Source: Phyllobacteriaceae bacterium (GTDB taxonomy: Bacteria; Pseudomonadota; Alphaproteobacteria; Rhizobiales; Rhizobiaceae). From it: 64,000 bases of DNA. The stretch's first letter is position 1, and the number at the start of each line of letters is the position of its first letter. The stretch is from NCBI GenBank assembly GCA_024742765.1, contig JANSXT010000016.1:1-64000 (forward strand). The letters are read 5' to 3'. Made by a program: the position numbers and the translations under genes. Positions 18,080-26,703 of this stretch are shown here, piece by piece. Under the pieces are notes generated by a model that was not told the DNA's origin, did not search any database, and saw nothing but the letters and a program-made list of their open reading frames with translations.

Positions 18080-19621
18080 ATGAGCGACACTTTCTACATC
18101 ACCACGCCGATCTTCTATCCCAATGGTGTGCCGCATATCGGCCATGCCTATACGGCGATCGCCACCGATGTGCTGGCCCGCTTCCAGCGGGTCGACGGCA
18201 AGGATGTGTTCTTCCTGACCGGCACGGACGAACACGGCCAGAAGATGCAGCGCACCGCCGAGGAGCGCGGCATCACGCCGATCGCGCTGGCGGACGAAAA
18301 CTCCGCCGTCTTCCGCTCGATGGTCGAGGAATTCGGCTGCTCCAACGACGATTTCATTCGCACCACCGAGCCGCGCCACGCCGCCGCCAGCCAGGAATTG
18401 TGGCGCCGCATGGAAGCCAATGGCGACATTTATCTGGACACCTATGGCGGCTGGTATTCGGTGCGCCAGGAAGCCTATTTCGACGAAAGCGAGACCGAAG
18501 TCGGCGACGATGGCGTACGCCGCGAGCCGCTGGGCTCGGAGGTCGAATGGGTCGAAGAAGAAAGCTACTATTTCCGACTGTCGGCCTATGGCGACCGGCT
18601 CTTGGCGCATTACGAGGAAAATCCCGGCTTCATCGCGCCGAACGAACGGCGCAACGAGGTGATCTCCTTCGTCAAATCCGGCCTCAAGGACCTGTCGATC
18701 TCGCGCACCACCTTCGACTGGGGCATTCCGGTGCCCGGCAATGACGCCCATGTGATGTATGTCTGGGTCGACGCGCTGACCAACTACATCACGGCCGCAG
18801 GCTTTCCCGATACCGATGCGGAGAAATGGCGCTATTGGCCCGCGACGCACATCATCGGCAAGGACATCATCCGCTTCCACGCCGTCTACTGGCCGGCATT
18901 CCTGATGTCGGCCGGTGTCGCGCTGCCCGAGCGGGTGTTCGCGCACGGGTTTCTGAACAATCGCGGCGAGAAGATGTCGAAGTCGGTTGGCAATGTGGTC
19001 GACCCGTTCGAACTGCGCGACCGGTACGGGCTCGACCAGGTGCGCTATTTCTTCATGCGCGAGGTGCCGTTCGGCAATGATGGCAGCTACAGCCACGAGG
19101 CGATCGTCGCGCGCACCAATGCCGATCTCGCCAACGGGCTGGGCAATCTGGCGCAGCGCTCGCTGTCGATGATCGCCAAGAATTGCGAGGGCAAGGTGCC
19201 CGACACCGCCGCGCTGAACGACGATGACGAAGCGCTGATCGCGGCGACCGGTCCGGCGCTGGAGACGGCGCGCGCGGCAATGGCCGAACAGGCGATCCAC
19301 AAAGCGCTCGAAGCGATCTTCGCGGTCGTCGCCGAAGCGGACCGCTATATCGACGCACAGGCGCCATGGGCGCTGCGCAAGACCGATCCCGAACGCATGA
19401 AGGCCGTCCTCTACACCATGGCCGAAACCGTGCGGCGGATCGCGCTGATGACCCAGCCCGTCATGCCCGACGCGTCGGCCAAGCTGCTCGGTCTCGTCGC
19501 CGTGCCCGCCGACCAGCGCACCTTTACCGATTTCGAAACGCGGCTCGTGCCCGGCACCGAACTGCCCAAGCCGCAGGGCGTGTTTCCGCGCTATGTGGAG
19601 GATGAGGCGGGCAACGCCTGA
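18080..19621 (+). CDS. metG: Methionyl-tRNA synthetase
   Basis: This class I synthetase charges tRNA-Met. The 513-residue protein has the HIGH motif as PHIGHAY, the KMSKS loop as EKMSKSVGN and the anticodon-binding helical domain after about residue 350. There is no C-terminal EMAP/Trbp111 tRNA-binding domain. The connecting insertion lacks the two CxxC zinc pairs, as in the type without zinc. [16 protein letters not shown] at 18080 was chosen over a TTG four codons earlier. It overlaps tatD by one base. Confidence 0.97.
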   Translation: MSDTFYITTPIFYPNGVPHIGHAYTAIATDVLARFQRVDGKDVFFLTGTDEHGQKMQRTAEERGITPIALADENSAVFRSMVEEFGCSNDDFIRTTEPRHAAASQELWRRMEANGDIYLDTYGGWYSVRQEAYFDESETEVGDDGVRREPLGSEVEWVEEESYYFRLSAYGDRLLAHYEENPGFIAPNERRNEVISFVKSGLKDLSISRTTFDWGIPVPGNDAHVMYVWVDALTNYITAAGFPDTDAEKWRYWPATHIIGKDIIRFHAVYWPAFLMSAGVALPERVFAHGFLNNRGEKMSKSVGNVVDPFELRDRYGLDQVRYFFMREVPFGNDGSYSHEAIVARTNADLANGLGNLAQRSLSMIAKNCEGKVPDTAALNDDDEALIAATGPALETARAAMAEQAIHKALEAIFAVVAEADRYIDAQAPWALRKTDPERMKAVLYTMAETVRRIALMTQPVMPDASAKLLGLVAVPADQRTFTDFETRLVPGTELPKPQGVFPRYVEDEAGNA

Positions 19622-20418
19622 TGCCGACACTCGTCGACAGCCATTGTCATCTGGATTTCGACACGTTCGCGCCGGAGCTCGACGATGTCGTCGCCCGTGC
19701 GCGTGCGGCCGGTCTCGTGCGCATGGTGACGATCTCGACAAAGGTGCATCTGTTTGCCGACCGCATCCTGCCGATCGCCGAGCGGTTCGACGATGTCTTC
19801 TGTTCGGTGGGCACCCATCCGCACCATGCCGACAAGGAACTGGACATCACTAGCGACGATCTGGTGCGGCTGTCGGATCACGAAAAAGTCGTGGCGATCG
19901 GCGAAGCCGGGCTCGATTATTTCTACGACAACAGCCCGCGCGAAGCGCAAGCCGAAGGCTTTCGCCGCCATATCGACGCGGCGCGCCAGACCGGCCTGCC
20001 GCTCGTCATCCATGCGCGCGATGCCGATCAGGACATGGCCAAAATCCTGACCGAGGAAACCGAAGGGAAGGGGGCCTTCCCCTTCGTTCTGCACTGCTTT
20101 TCGTCGGGCCGGGCGCTGGCCGAAACTGGCGTGGCGCTGGGCGGCTATGTGTCCTTTTCGGGCATCGCCGCCTTCAAACGCTCCGAGGAACTGCGTGACA
20201 TCGCCCGCGACCTGCCGCGCGAGCGGATCCTAGTTGAGACCGACGCGCCCTATCTGGCGCCGCCGCCGCATCGCGGTAAGCGCAACGAGCCGGCCTATGT
20301 GGCGCATACTGCCGCGATCCTCGCCGACCATCTCGGCGAAGATGCGGACAGGTTCGCAGCCCAGACGACGGACAATTTCTATCGCCTTTTTTCGAAAGTG
20401 CCGCGCCATGACGGCTGA
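19621..20418 (+). CDS. tatD: TatD-family metal-dependent deoxyribonuclease
   Basis: The 265-residue TIM-barrel hydrolase has the metal motif DSHCHLDF at the start, then VGTHPHHAD, AIGEAGLDYFYDN, LVIHARDADQDM, LHCFSSG and ILVETDAPYLAPPPHRGKRN, all diagnostic of TatD. Family members act as Mg-dependent 3'-5' nucleases in DNA repair. It is translationally coupled to metG and to the next MBL gene. Confidence 0.95.
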   Translation: MPTLVDSHCHLDFDTFAPELDDVVARARAAGLVRMVTISTKVHLFADRILPIAERFDDVFCSVGTHPHHADKELDITSDDLVRLSDHEKVVAIGEAGLDYFYDNSPREAQAEGFRRHIDAARQTGLPLVIHARDADQDMAKILTEETEGKGAFPFVLHCFSSGRALAETGVALGGYVSFSGIAAFKRSEELRDIARDLPRERILVETDAPYLAPPPHRGKRNEPAYVAHTAAILADHLGEDADRFAAQTTDNFYRLFSKVPRHDG

Positions 20419-21235
20419 GGGCGACGGCACGGTGCGCGTGACAATTCTGGGCTGCGGCTCGTCGCCCGGCGTGCCGCGCCCGAACGGCGATTGGGGCAAG
20501 TGCAACCCGCATAATCCAAAGAACCGGCGCATGCGTGCCTCCATCCTGGTCGAACGGATCGGCCGATCGGGCACGACGAGCGTCGTCATCGACACCGGTC
20601 CCGATTTTCGCGCGCAGATGCTGATGGCCGATATCCGACAGATCGACGCGGTCGTCTACACGCACGCTCATGCGGACCATATTCACGGCGTCGACGATCT
20701 GCGCACTTTCGTGTTCGCCCAGGGCCAGATGATGCCGATCCACGCGGACGACGCGACATCGACACGGCTGCATCAGGCGTTCGGCTATTGCTTTGCGACG
20801 CCGGAAGGCAGCGCCTATCCGCCGATCCTGATCGACAACCGGATCGATCACGACACGCCGTTCACGGTCGAAGGGCAGGGCGGTCCCCTCACCTTCATGC
20901 CGCTCTATCTGCGCCATGGCACGATCCATGCGCTCGGCTTCCGCATCGGCGATCTGGCCTATTGCCCTGACGTGTCCGGGTTTCCCGATGCGACGCTCGA
21001 CAGGATGGGTGATCTCGGCACGCTGATCGTCAACGCGCTGCAATATCGCGAACACCCCAGCCATCTGTCGCTGCCGCAGACGCTTGATGTGATCGACCGG
21101 CTCAAGCCAAAACGCGCCTTCCTGACGCATATGCACATTCCGCTCGATTATGACGCCGTGCTTGCGGAAACGCCGCGCCACATCGAGCCGTGCTATGACG
21201 GGCTGGTGATCGAAACCGCATTGGGGTCGACATGA
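20408..21235 (+). CDS. MBL-fold hydrolase (PhnP-like phosphodiesterase family)
   Basis: The start at 20408 overlaps the end of tatD by 11 bases and gives 275 residues. The metal motif THAHADHIHGVDDL is intact, and an N-terminal GCGSSPGVPRPNGDWGKC resembles the RNase Z/PhnP group, which cleave cyclic phosphodiesters. The pattern LTHMHIPLDYDAV near the end supplies the last His. This gene follows tatD throughout Hyphomicrobiales. The natural substrate is unknown. Confidence 0.9.
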   Translation: MTAEGDGTVRVTILGCGSSPGVPRPNGDWGKCNPHNPKNRRMRASILVERIGRSGTTSVVIDTGPDFRAQMLMADIRQIDAVVYTHAHADHIHGVDDLRTFVFAQGQMMPIHADDATSTRLHQAFGYCFATPEGSAYPPILIDNRIDHDTPFTVEGQGGPLTFMPLYLRHGTIHALGFRIGDLAYCPDVSGFPDATLDRMGDLGTLIVNALQYREHPSHLSLPQTLDVIDRLKPKRAFLTHMHIPLDYDAVLAETPRHIEPCYDGLVIETALGST

Positions 21236-21732
21236 CCGAGACACCGGCCGTCAAACCCGGCTCGTCCATGGCGCGTGTGACCGATGCGGCGGCGGCGCTG
21301 GGACTTGAGATCGAACTCAAAGTGATGGAGCAGTCGACGCGAACCGCCGAGGATGCGGCGCGCGCCTGCGGCTGCGAGGTCGGCCAGATCGTCAAGTCGC
21401 TGGTCTTCGAGAATGCCGAGAATGGCGCGCTGGTGTTGCTGCTCGTGTCGGGTCAGCACAATGCGGATTTAGGTTTTATCGCAGAGCGTTATGGCTTGAC
21501 CTTGAAGCGATGTGACGGCCGCCGCGTGCGCGACGAAACCGGCTTCGCCATCGGCGGTGTCGCACCCATCGGCCATCTGGTGCCGATCCCGGTCTATATG
21601 GACACGGCGTTGCTGGACCATGCAACTGTCTGGGCGGCGGCCGGACGGCCGGACAGCGTCTTCAGCGTCGACCCGAAAGCGCTGGCCGAAGCAATCGGCG
21701 CCAGGCCCATCAGCGTGGTCGCAGACACCTGA
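21232..21732 (+). CDS. YbaK/EbsC-family aminoacyl-tRNA deacylase
   Basis: The 166-residue protein has the YbaK fold pattern: RTAEDAARACGCEVGQIVKSLVF with the catalytic Lys, then LVLLLVSGQHNADL and GFAIGGVAPIGH. Family members remove a wrongly attached amino acid from tRNA-Pro. It overlaps the MBL gene by 4 bases (ATGA), so is likely co-transcribed. The precise editing specificity cannot be told. Confidence 0.9.
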   Translation: MTETPAVKPGSSMARVTDAAAALGLEIELKVMEQSTRTAEDAARACGCEVGQIVKSLVFENAENGALVLLLVSGQHNADLGFIAERYGLTLKRCDGRRVRDETGFAIGGVAPIGHLVPIPVYMDTALLDHATVWAAAGRPDSVFSVDPKALAEAIGARPISVVADT

Positions 21733-21810
21733 AACGACGCCTCCGGCACACATTTCAGTTCCATAATCCATCTTATGCGACATTTGCCTGTGCGCGTCCG
21801 AAGACGGGCC

Positions 21811-21853
21811 GGCCGGCATCGCGTCTTCCATGACGTCCCGTGTGATGCCGGCC
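21811..21853. terminator. Possible bidirectional terminator hairpin
   Basis: GGCCGGCATC (21811-21820) and GATGCCGGCC (21844-21853) form a perfect 10-pair stem with a 23-base loop, between the convergent ybaK-like and yciI-like genes. There is no T tract, so it may be a weak terminator or an mRNA end-protecting stem. Confidence 0.4.
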
Positions 21854-21869
21854 TGCCCTCTGCGCGATG

Positions 21870-22184
21870 TCACATCTCCATGATCTCGGCAACCTCGACG
21901 GTGCCATCGCCGCCGGACACCATCGGACAGCCCTTGGCCATTGCGACGGCCGCATCCATGTCGCCGGCGCTGACGATGGTGAAGCCGGACAGCGGGTTCG
22001 CACCGCCATCGTCGGCAACGCCGGAGCCGCTGACGGTCTTCGACATGCCGACCGGATTGCCCGGATTGACGACCGCATCGCCCATATCCTTGAACCAGGC
22101 TTCCCATTGCGCCATGACCTTGGCGCCTTCCTCGGGCGTGTCGGGCTTCTTGCCGCCGTGATAGGCATAGATGAAATTCGGCAT
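21870..22184 (-). CDS. YciI-family protein
   Basis: This 104-residue protein starts MPNFIYAYHGGKKPDTPEEG and continues with MAQWEAWFKDMGDAVV and VVSGGDGTVEVAEIMEM, the YCII-related (DGPF) pattern of a small dimeric ferredoxin-like fold. It is divergent from an ArsR regulator and an SRPBCC protein, a common trio. The function is not known; a few relatives act as dehydrochlorinase-like enzymes. The shared promoter has two similar palindromes, so the ArsR protein probably controls it. Confidence 0.88.
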   Translation of the reverse strand: MPNFIYAYHGGKKPDTPEEGAKVMAQWEAWFKDMGDAVVNPGNPVGMSKTVSGSGVADDGGANPLSGFTIVSAGDMDAAVAMAKGCPMVSGGDGTVEVAEIMEM

Positions 22185-22255
22185 GATCGGTCTCCTTGAA
22201 TGATGGATGGATTCGCCGCCTGGCCGAATGCCCAGCGGCGCAGGTTCATTGATAG

Positions 22256-22271
22256 TGAACCATCTGGTTGA
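22256..22271. promoter_or_regulatory. Imperfect ArsR operator, first copy
   Basis: TGAACCATCTGGTTGA matches the perfect palindrome at 22294-22309 except at two positions. Both sites lie between the divergent yciI-like and ArsR genes, with starts 38 bases apart, which puts them close to the same face of the helix. Confidence 0.6.
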
Positions 22272-22293
22272 CTAATGCGGCGCCTCCTTATTG

Positions 22294-22309
22294 TCAACCA
22301 TATGGTTGA
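22294..22309. promoter_or_regulatory. Perfect 16-base palindromic ArsR operator
   Basis: TCAACCATATGGTTGA is a perfect palindrome 16 bases before the chosen ArsR start codon. Assignment to the adjacent ArsR regulator is an inference from position and from the second, near-identical site upstream. Confidence 0.7.
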
Positions 22310-22325
22310 GTGTTATGTCCGCCGC

Positions 22326-22643
22326 ATGAACGCTCTCGATTCAACCTTCGCCGCGCTCAGCCACGAAGCACGGCGCGCCATCCTCGCCAGGCTCGCCGAT
22401 GGCGAGACCCGCCTGTCCGATCTTGCCGGCCCGTTCGCCATGTCCCAGACGGCCGTCTCAAAGCATGTGCGGGTTCTCAGCGATGCCGGCCTTGTGACCG
22501 TCGAACAGCGCGGGCGCAGCCGCTATTGCCGGCTCAATGCCGCGCCGATGAAAGATGCGTCGGAGTGGCTGTCGGACTATGAGGCCTTCTGGGGGCAGCA
22601 GTTCGACAATCTGGCGCGCTATCTTGCCGACAATGGAGATTGA
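22326..22643 (+). CDS. ArsR-family transcriptional regulator
   Basis: The 105-residue winged-helix protein has ALSHEARRAILARLADGETRLSDLA, the recognition helix MSQTAVSKHVRVL and the wing VEQRGRSRYCRLN. It has no ArsR-type metal-binding Cys cluster, so it is of the non-metal kind found next to AHSA1/SRPBCC genes. MNALDSTFAAL at 22326 is preferred because an earlier start would place the palindromic operator inside the gene. It is 3 bases from the SRPBCC gene. Confidence 0.9.
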   Translation: MNALDSTFAALSHEARRAILARLADGETRLSDLAGPFAMSQTAVSKHVRVLSDAGLVTVEQRGRSRYCRLNAAPMKDASEWLSDYEAFWGQQFDNLARYLADNGD

Positions 22644-22646
22644 CAC

Positions 22647-23117
22647 ATGCAGTTCGTGCAATCGCAGCCGGGCGATGACCCGATCGTGGTCGAAGGGTTC
22701 TTTGCCGCCTCCCCGGCCCGCGTGTTCAATGCCTGGACCGATCCCGACATCATCATGAAATGGTTTGGCCTCGAACCCAATTCGCTCCATTCGGCCGACA
22801 TTGATCTGCGGCCGGGCGGCGCCTGGCGCTTTCTGCATTCCAAGAGCGGCGAGCAATCCATGGGGTTCGAAGGCTCTTACGCGGAGATCGAGCCGGACGA
22901 ACGGCTGGTCTTTTCCTGGTCGCATGTCGTCACCCATGCCGACGGTGCGCGCGAGGCGACGCCGGAATCGCGCGTCGAAGTCACGTTCACGCCCAAGGGC
23001 GCGGGCACGATGGTGCGGCTCGTCCATTCGGCGGTGCGCAGCGAAGATGCACGGCGCGGGATTGGCGGCGGCTGGCAGGCGTCGTTCGGATCGTTGCAGG
23101 ACGTGCTGGCCGATTAG
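22647..23117 (+). CDS. SRPBCC-family protein (AHSA1 domain)
   Basis: The 156-residue protein shows the START-like helix-grip pattern of the AHSA1 domain: FFAASPARVFNAWTDPDIIMKWFG, DLRPGGAWRF and the end GGWQASFGSLQDVLA. Such proteins bind small hydrophobic ligands. It lies directly after the ArsR gene, so ligand and gene control are probably linked, as in many ArsR/AHSA1 cassettes. The ligand is unknown. Confidence 0.9.
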   Translation: MQFVQSQPGDDPIVVEGFFAASPARVFNAWTDPDIIMKWFGLEPNSLHSADIDLRPGGAWRFLHSKSGEQSMGFEGSYAEIEPDERLVFSWSHVVTHADGAREATPESRVEVTFTPKGAGTMVRLVHSAVRSEDARRGIGGGWQASFGSLQDVLAD

Positions 23118-23186
23118 CTGTGCATAAGCGCGCAGCGCCCGGATCGTCTGCATGACATCCATGACCGCCCGCCGCAGTTTGCCGCC

Positions 23187-24023
23187 ATGGAACCGTCCCG
23201 CGACATAGCCCGCCTGCTTGAGATCATGGCGCGCCTGCGCGATCCCGAGACAGGCTGCCCGTGGGATGTCGAGCAGACATTTGCAACGATCGCGCCCTAC
23301 ACGATCGAGGAAGCCTATGAGGTGGCCGACGCGATCGAGCGCGACGACATGGTCGATCTCGTCGACGAATTGGGCGACCTTCTGCTGCAGGTCGTGTTCC
23401 ATGCGCGCATGGCCGAGGAAGCCGGCACGTTCGATTTTGGCGCCGTGGTCGAAGCGATCACCCGCAAGATGATCCGCCGCCATCCGCACGTATTCGGCGA
23501 CGAAACGGTGCGCGGCAAAAAGCTCGCCAAGGGCATGTGGGAAAAGATCAAGGCCGACGAAAAGGCCGAACGCGCCGCAGCGCACGACGCGGCCGGCATC
23601 GCCAATGGCGACGAAGGCACCCGGTCCCTGCTCGACGATGTGCCGCGCGCCCTGCCCGCCCTGATGCGTGCGTTGAAACTGCAAAAGCGCGCCGCCAATG
23701 TCGGGTTCGACTGGGACACCGCGCCGCCGATTCTCGCCAAGATCCGCGAGGAAACCGACGAACTGGCGGAAGTGATGGACGAGGCCGATCCGGATCGGGT
23801 CCGCGAGGAGTATGGCGATCTGCTGTTCGCGATGGTCAATCTGGGGCGGCATCTGGACCTCGAGCCGGAAGCCGCGCTGACCGAGGCGAACGCGAAATTT
23901 GCGCGCCGCTTCAGGCGGATCGAGGAGGAGCTTTCCGCGCGCGGCTCGTCGGTCGAAGTGGCCGATCTCAGCGAAATGGATGCGATCTGGAACGCGGTTA
24001 AAAAGGCCGAAAAGTCCGGCTGA
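23187..24023 (+). CDS. mazG: Nucleoside triphosphate pyrophosphohydrolase
   Basis: The enzyme hydrolyses NTPs and dNTPs to NMP and pyrophosphate as a housecleaning step. The 278-residue chain carries two MazG domains: CPWDVEQTFATIAPYTIEEAYEV and DELGDLLLQVVFHARMA in the first, and EETDELAEVMDE with EEYGDLLFAMVNLGRHL in the second, giving the two EExxE-D metal sites. It is convergent with hflX; only 8 bases separate the stops. Confidence 0.95.
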   Translation: MEPSRDIARLLEIMARLRDPETGCPWDVEQTFATIAPYTIEEAYEVADAIERDDMVDLVDELGDLLLQVVFHARMAEEAGTFDFGAVVEAITRKMIRRHPHVFGDETVRGKKLAKGMWEKIKADEKAERAAAHDAAGIANGDEGTRSLLDDVPRALPALMRALKLQKRAANVGFDWDTAPPILAKIREETDELAEVMDEADPDRVREEYGDLLFAMVNLGRHLDLEPEAALTEANAKFARRFRRIEEELSARGSSVEVADLSEMDAIWNAVKKAEKSG

Positions 24024-24031
24024 CGGCGGCC

Positions 24032-25408
24032 TTAAGGCGCTTCGGCGGCGATCCGCGCCGTGCGGCGCTGATAGGCGTCGGCCATGTCCCGTGTCATCTG
24101 CACGGTGACGGCCACTTCGCCATTTTCGCGGTCCTGACGGTCGCGGATCACGGCGTTCTCGTAGAGCCAGGCCACATCGGCAAACCGGTCGGCCGGCACG
24201 GTGAATTGCCGCGTCACCAGTGCGCCGGAAATCCGTTCCTCGATCAACGCCAGCAAGGCATCGGTCCCCTCGCCCGTCAGCGCTGAGACGGCGACTTCGC
24301 CCTGCCCCGACACCCTGTCCGACAGGCTGGTGCGGGCTGCTTGATCCAGCGCGTCGATCTTGTTGTGCACCTCGATGACATGGTCGTCGTCCGGCGTCAC
24401 GTCGAGATCGGCGAGCACGGCGCGCACGTCCGAACTTTGCGCCGCCGCCTGCGGATCGGACGCATCATGGACGTGAACGATCATATCCGCTTCCTCGACC
24501 TCTTCGAGCGTCGCGCGGAACGCCGCCACCAGATGGGTCGGCAGATCGGAGATGAAACCGACCGTGTCCGACAGGATGATCTCGGTGCCGCCCGGCAGGC
24601 GCACACGGCGCAGGGTCGGATCGAGCGTTGCGAACAGCATGTCCTCGGCCATCACGGCAGCGCCCGTCAACCGGTTGAAAAGGGTCGATTTGCCGGCATT
24701 GGTGTAGCCGACCAACGCGACCACCGGCAGCGGCACCTTCTTGCGCTTGGCCCGGTGCAGCGTGCGGGTGCGGCGCACCTGTTCGAGTTCGGTCTCCAGC
24801 CGCTTGATCTTGTTGCGCAGAATGCGCCGGTCGGCCTCGATCTGGGTTTCCCCAGGACCGCCGAGGAACCCTGCCCCGCCCCGCTGGCGCTCAAGGTGCG
24901 TCCAGGACCGGACGAGCCGCCCGCGCTGATAGTTCAGATGGGCCAGTTCGACCTGCAGCGTGCCCTCCTTGGTGCGCGCGCGGCGGCCGAAGATTTCAAG
25001 GATCAGCCCGGTGCGGTCGAGCACCTTGGCGTTCCACGCCTTTTCAAGGTTGCGCTGCTGGACCGGCGTCAGCGCATGGTCGATGACGACCAGCCCGGCC
25101 TCATGGGCGGCGATCACGCCGGCCAGTTCGTCGACCTTGCCCGATCCGATCAGCGTCGCCGGAACGGGCTTTGTGACCGGCACCACCATCTGGTCGGCGA
25201 TGACCAGATCGATCGCCTGCGCCAGGCCCGCGGCTTCGACCAGGCGTTCGTTCGCCGTGCGCACCGGCGCGCGGGCCTGATCGGCATCATTGTCCCGTCT
25301 GGCGATGTCAGGCGCCAGCACGACGGCACGCGTCGGCGCGCCGCGACGGTCCACGCCGCCGCCGCGGCCCTGCTTCACCGTCTCGGATCGGGAAACGCGT
25401 TGCGTCAC
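24032..25408 (-). CDS. hflX: Ribosome-associated GTPase HflX
   Basis: HflX splits stalled ribosomes under stress. The 458-residue protein has the N-terminal HflX domain ([21 protein letters not shown]), a coiled segment and the GTPase motifs [14 protein letters not shown] (G1), [14 protein letters not shown] (G3) and NKIDALD (G4). It overlaps the end of hfq by 4 bases, the usual order hfq-hflX in proteobacteria. Confidence 0.96.
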   Translation of the reverse strand: MTQRVSRSETVKQGRGGGVDRRGAPTRAVVLAPDIARRDNDADQARAPVRTANERLVEAAGLAQAIDLVIADQMVVPVTKPVPATLIGSGKVDELAGVIAAHEAGLVVIDHALTPVQQRNLEKAWNAKVLDRTGLILEIFGRRARTKEGTLQVELAHLNYQRGRLVRSWTHLERQRGGAGFLGGPGETQIEADRRILRNKIKRLETELEQVRRTRTLHRAKRKKVPLPVVALVGYTNAGKSTLFNRLTGAAVMAEDMLFATLDPTLRRVRLPGGTEIILSDTVGFISDLPTHLVAAFRATLEEVEEADMIVHVHDASDPQAAAQSSDVRAVLADLDVTPDDDHVIEVHNKIDALDQAARTSLSDRVSGQGEVAVSALTGEGTDALLALIEERISGALVTRQFTVPADRFADVAWLYENAVIRDRQDRENGEVAVTVQMTRDMADAYQRRTARIAAEAP

Positions 25409-25656
25409 TCGGGCTTCTGGCTCGCGCTTTCGCTGTCGAACAGTTGCACCGGCTGGCTCGGCATGATCGTCGATATGGCGTGCTTGTAGACAAGCTGCGC
25501 GCTGCCATCGCGCCGCAGCAACACACAGAAATTGTCGAACGACGTCACAACACCGGTCAGCTTAACGCCGTTGACCAGGAAGATGGTCAGCGGGATTTTC
25601 TGTTTTCTGACTGCGTTGAGAAACTGGTCTTGAAGGTTCTGCGACCTTTCGGCCAT
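25405..25656 (-). CDS. hfq: RNA chaperone Hfq
   Basis: Hfq forms a hexameric ring that pairs small RNAs with mRNAs. The 83-residue protein has the Sm1 motif [22 protein letters not shown] in pattern, [13 protein letters not shown] and the Sm2 motif [12 protein letters not shown]. The start [10 protein letters not shown] is the standard alphaproteobacterial one; a longer open frame upstream was not used. Only a short C-terminal tail is present, as usual in this class. Confidence 0.97.
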   Translation of the reverse strand: MAERSQNLQDQFLNAVRKQKIPLTIFLVNGVKLTGVVTSFDNFCVLLRRDGSAQLVYKHAISTIMPSQPVQLFDSESASQKPE

Positions 25657-25766
25657 TCCTATTGCCCCGCTTTGGTGCTTTTTGTTTATCGTATCACCAT
25701 CCTGCGACCGCTGCTCAACGGTCCGATTGTGCAACGATGGCCACACATTTATGACGAAATCGTCTG

Positions 25767-25779
25767 TCTCATAATGAGA
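25767..25779. promoter_or_regulatory. Short palindrome between dat and hfq
   Basis: TCTCATAATGAGA is a perfect 13-base palindrome in the AT-rich gap upstream of hfq. It may be a protein-binding site in the hfq promoter region. No partner protein can be named. Confidence 0.3.
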
Positions 25780-25791
25780 TTTGCGAAAAGA

Positions 25792-26682
25792 TCAGCGCTT
25801 TTCAAGGGAAAGCGAACCGCCAATGGCGATTTTTTCGGCAGTACCGAAGAAAGCGCGGCCAAGTTGGCGGGCCGTTTCGCCCGGATGACCGTTGGCGATC
25901 GGGCTGCCGTCAATACTGGTCACCGGCATGATCTGCGAGGTCGCCGAGGTCATGAATGCTTCCCGCGCGGCCTTGGCCTCATCAACGGAAAAGGCGCGTT
26001 CCTCGACGGTCAGGCCCAGTTCGGCTGCCGCATCGAGTGCCGTTGCGCGCGTGACGCCGCGCAAAATGCCGGCCTCGGCGGGCCGCGTGATCAGCACATT
26101 GTCCATGGTCACGATCCATGCATTGGTCGCCGCGCCCTCGGTGATCATGCCGTCCTTGTCGACCATCCAGGCTTCGGCGGCGCCGCTGTCGCGCGCCTGC
26201 TGCCGCGCAAGGACGTTGGGCAGAAGGCCGATCGTCTTGATATCGACCCGGTCCCAGCGATTGTCGGGTACGGTGATCACCGCAACGCCCTTTTCGGCCT
26301 TTTCGGCAAACGCCCGGCGGTCGGTGGATTTGGCGGTCACGACCAGCGCTGTGGGCGTGCCGGGCGGCGGGAACGGGTGATCGCGCCGTGCCACGCCCCG
26401 CGTGACCTGCACATAGACCAGCCCGTCGCGCACCCGGTTGCGGCTTGCCACCTCGATCATGATCCGGCCCAGCGCATCGCGGTCGACCGGCCAGGCCATG
26501 GCCAACTCAGTCAAGGACCTTTCCAGCCGGTCGAGATGCCGCGTTCGGTCGATGATGAAGCCGTGCGACACTTCGCACACCTCGTAGACGCCGTCAGAGA
26601 ACTGGTAGCCGCGATCCTCCACATGCACGCGGGCTTGCGCATGCGGCACGTAGCGTCCGTTGACATAGGCGATGCGTGACAT
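25792..26682 (-). CDS. dat: D-amino acid transaminase (class IV aminotransferase)
   Basis: This PLP enzyme interconverts D-amino acids such as D-Ala and D-Glu with 2-oxoacids. The 296-residue chain begins MSRIAYVNGRYVPHAQARVHVEDRGYQF in family pattern; the PLP Lys is in DIKTIGLLPNVLA, and the conserved ITEGAATNAWIV follows. ITEGAATN is more like D-amino acid than branched-chain transaminases. It lies between trkA and hfq on the same strand. Confidence 0.88.
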   Translation of the reverse strand: MSRIAYVNGRYVPHAQARVHVEDRGYQFSDGVYEVCEVSHGFIIDRTRHLDRLERSLTELAMAWPVDRDALGRIMIEVASRNRVRDGLVYVQVTRGVARRDHPFPPPGTPTALVVTAKSTDRRAFAEKAEKGVAVITVPDNRWDRVDIKTIGLLPNVLARQQARDSGAAEAWMVDKDGMITEGAATNAWIVTMDNVLITRPAEAGILRGVTRATALDAAAELGLTVEERAFSVDEAKAAREAFMTSATSQIMPVTSIDGSPIANGHPGETARQLGRAFFGTAEKIAIGGSLSLEKR

Positions 26683-26703
26683 GTGTCCCCTTCCCTCGCG
26701 CGC

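Noticed and set aside
17555-19741. Long antisense frame over holB and metG (over 700 codons)
   Set aside because: Shadow of two well-identified genes; its sequence is rich in Arg, His and Ala without domain motifs.
24003-24033. Terminator between mazG and hflX
   Set aside because: AAGGCCG and CGGCCTT can pair, but the loop is 17 bases, the stem lies within both gene ends and no T tract follows.
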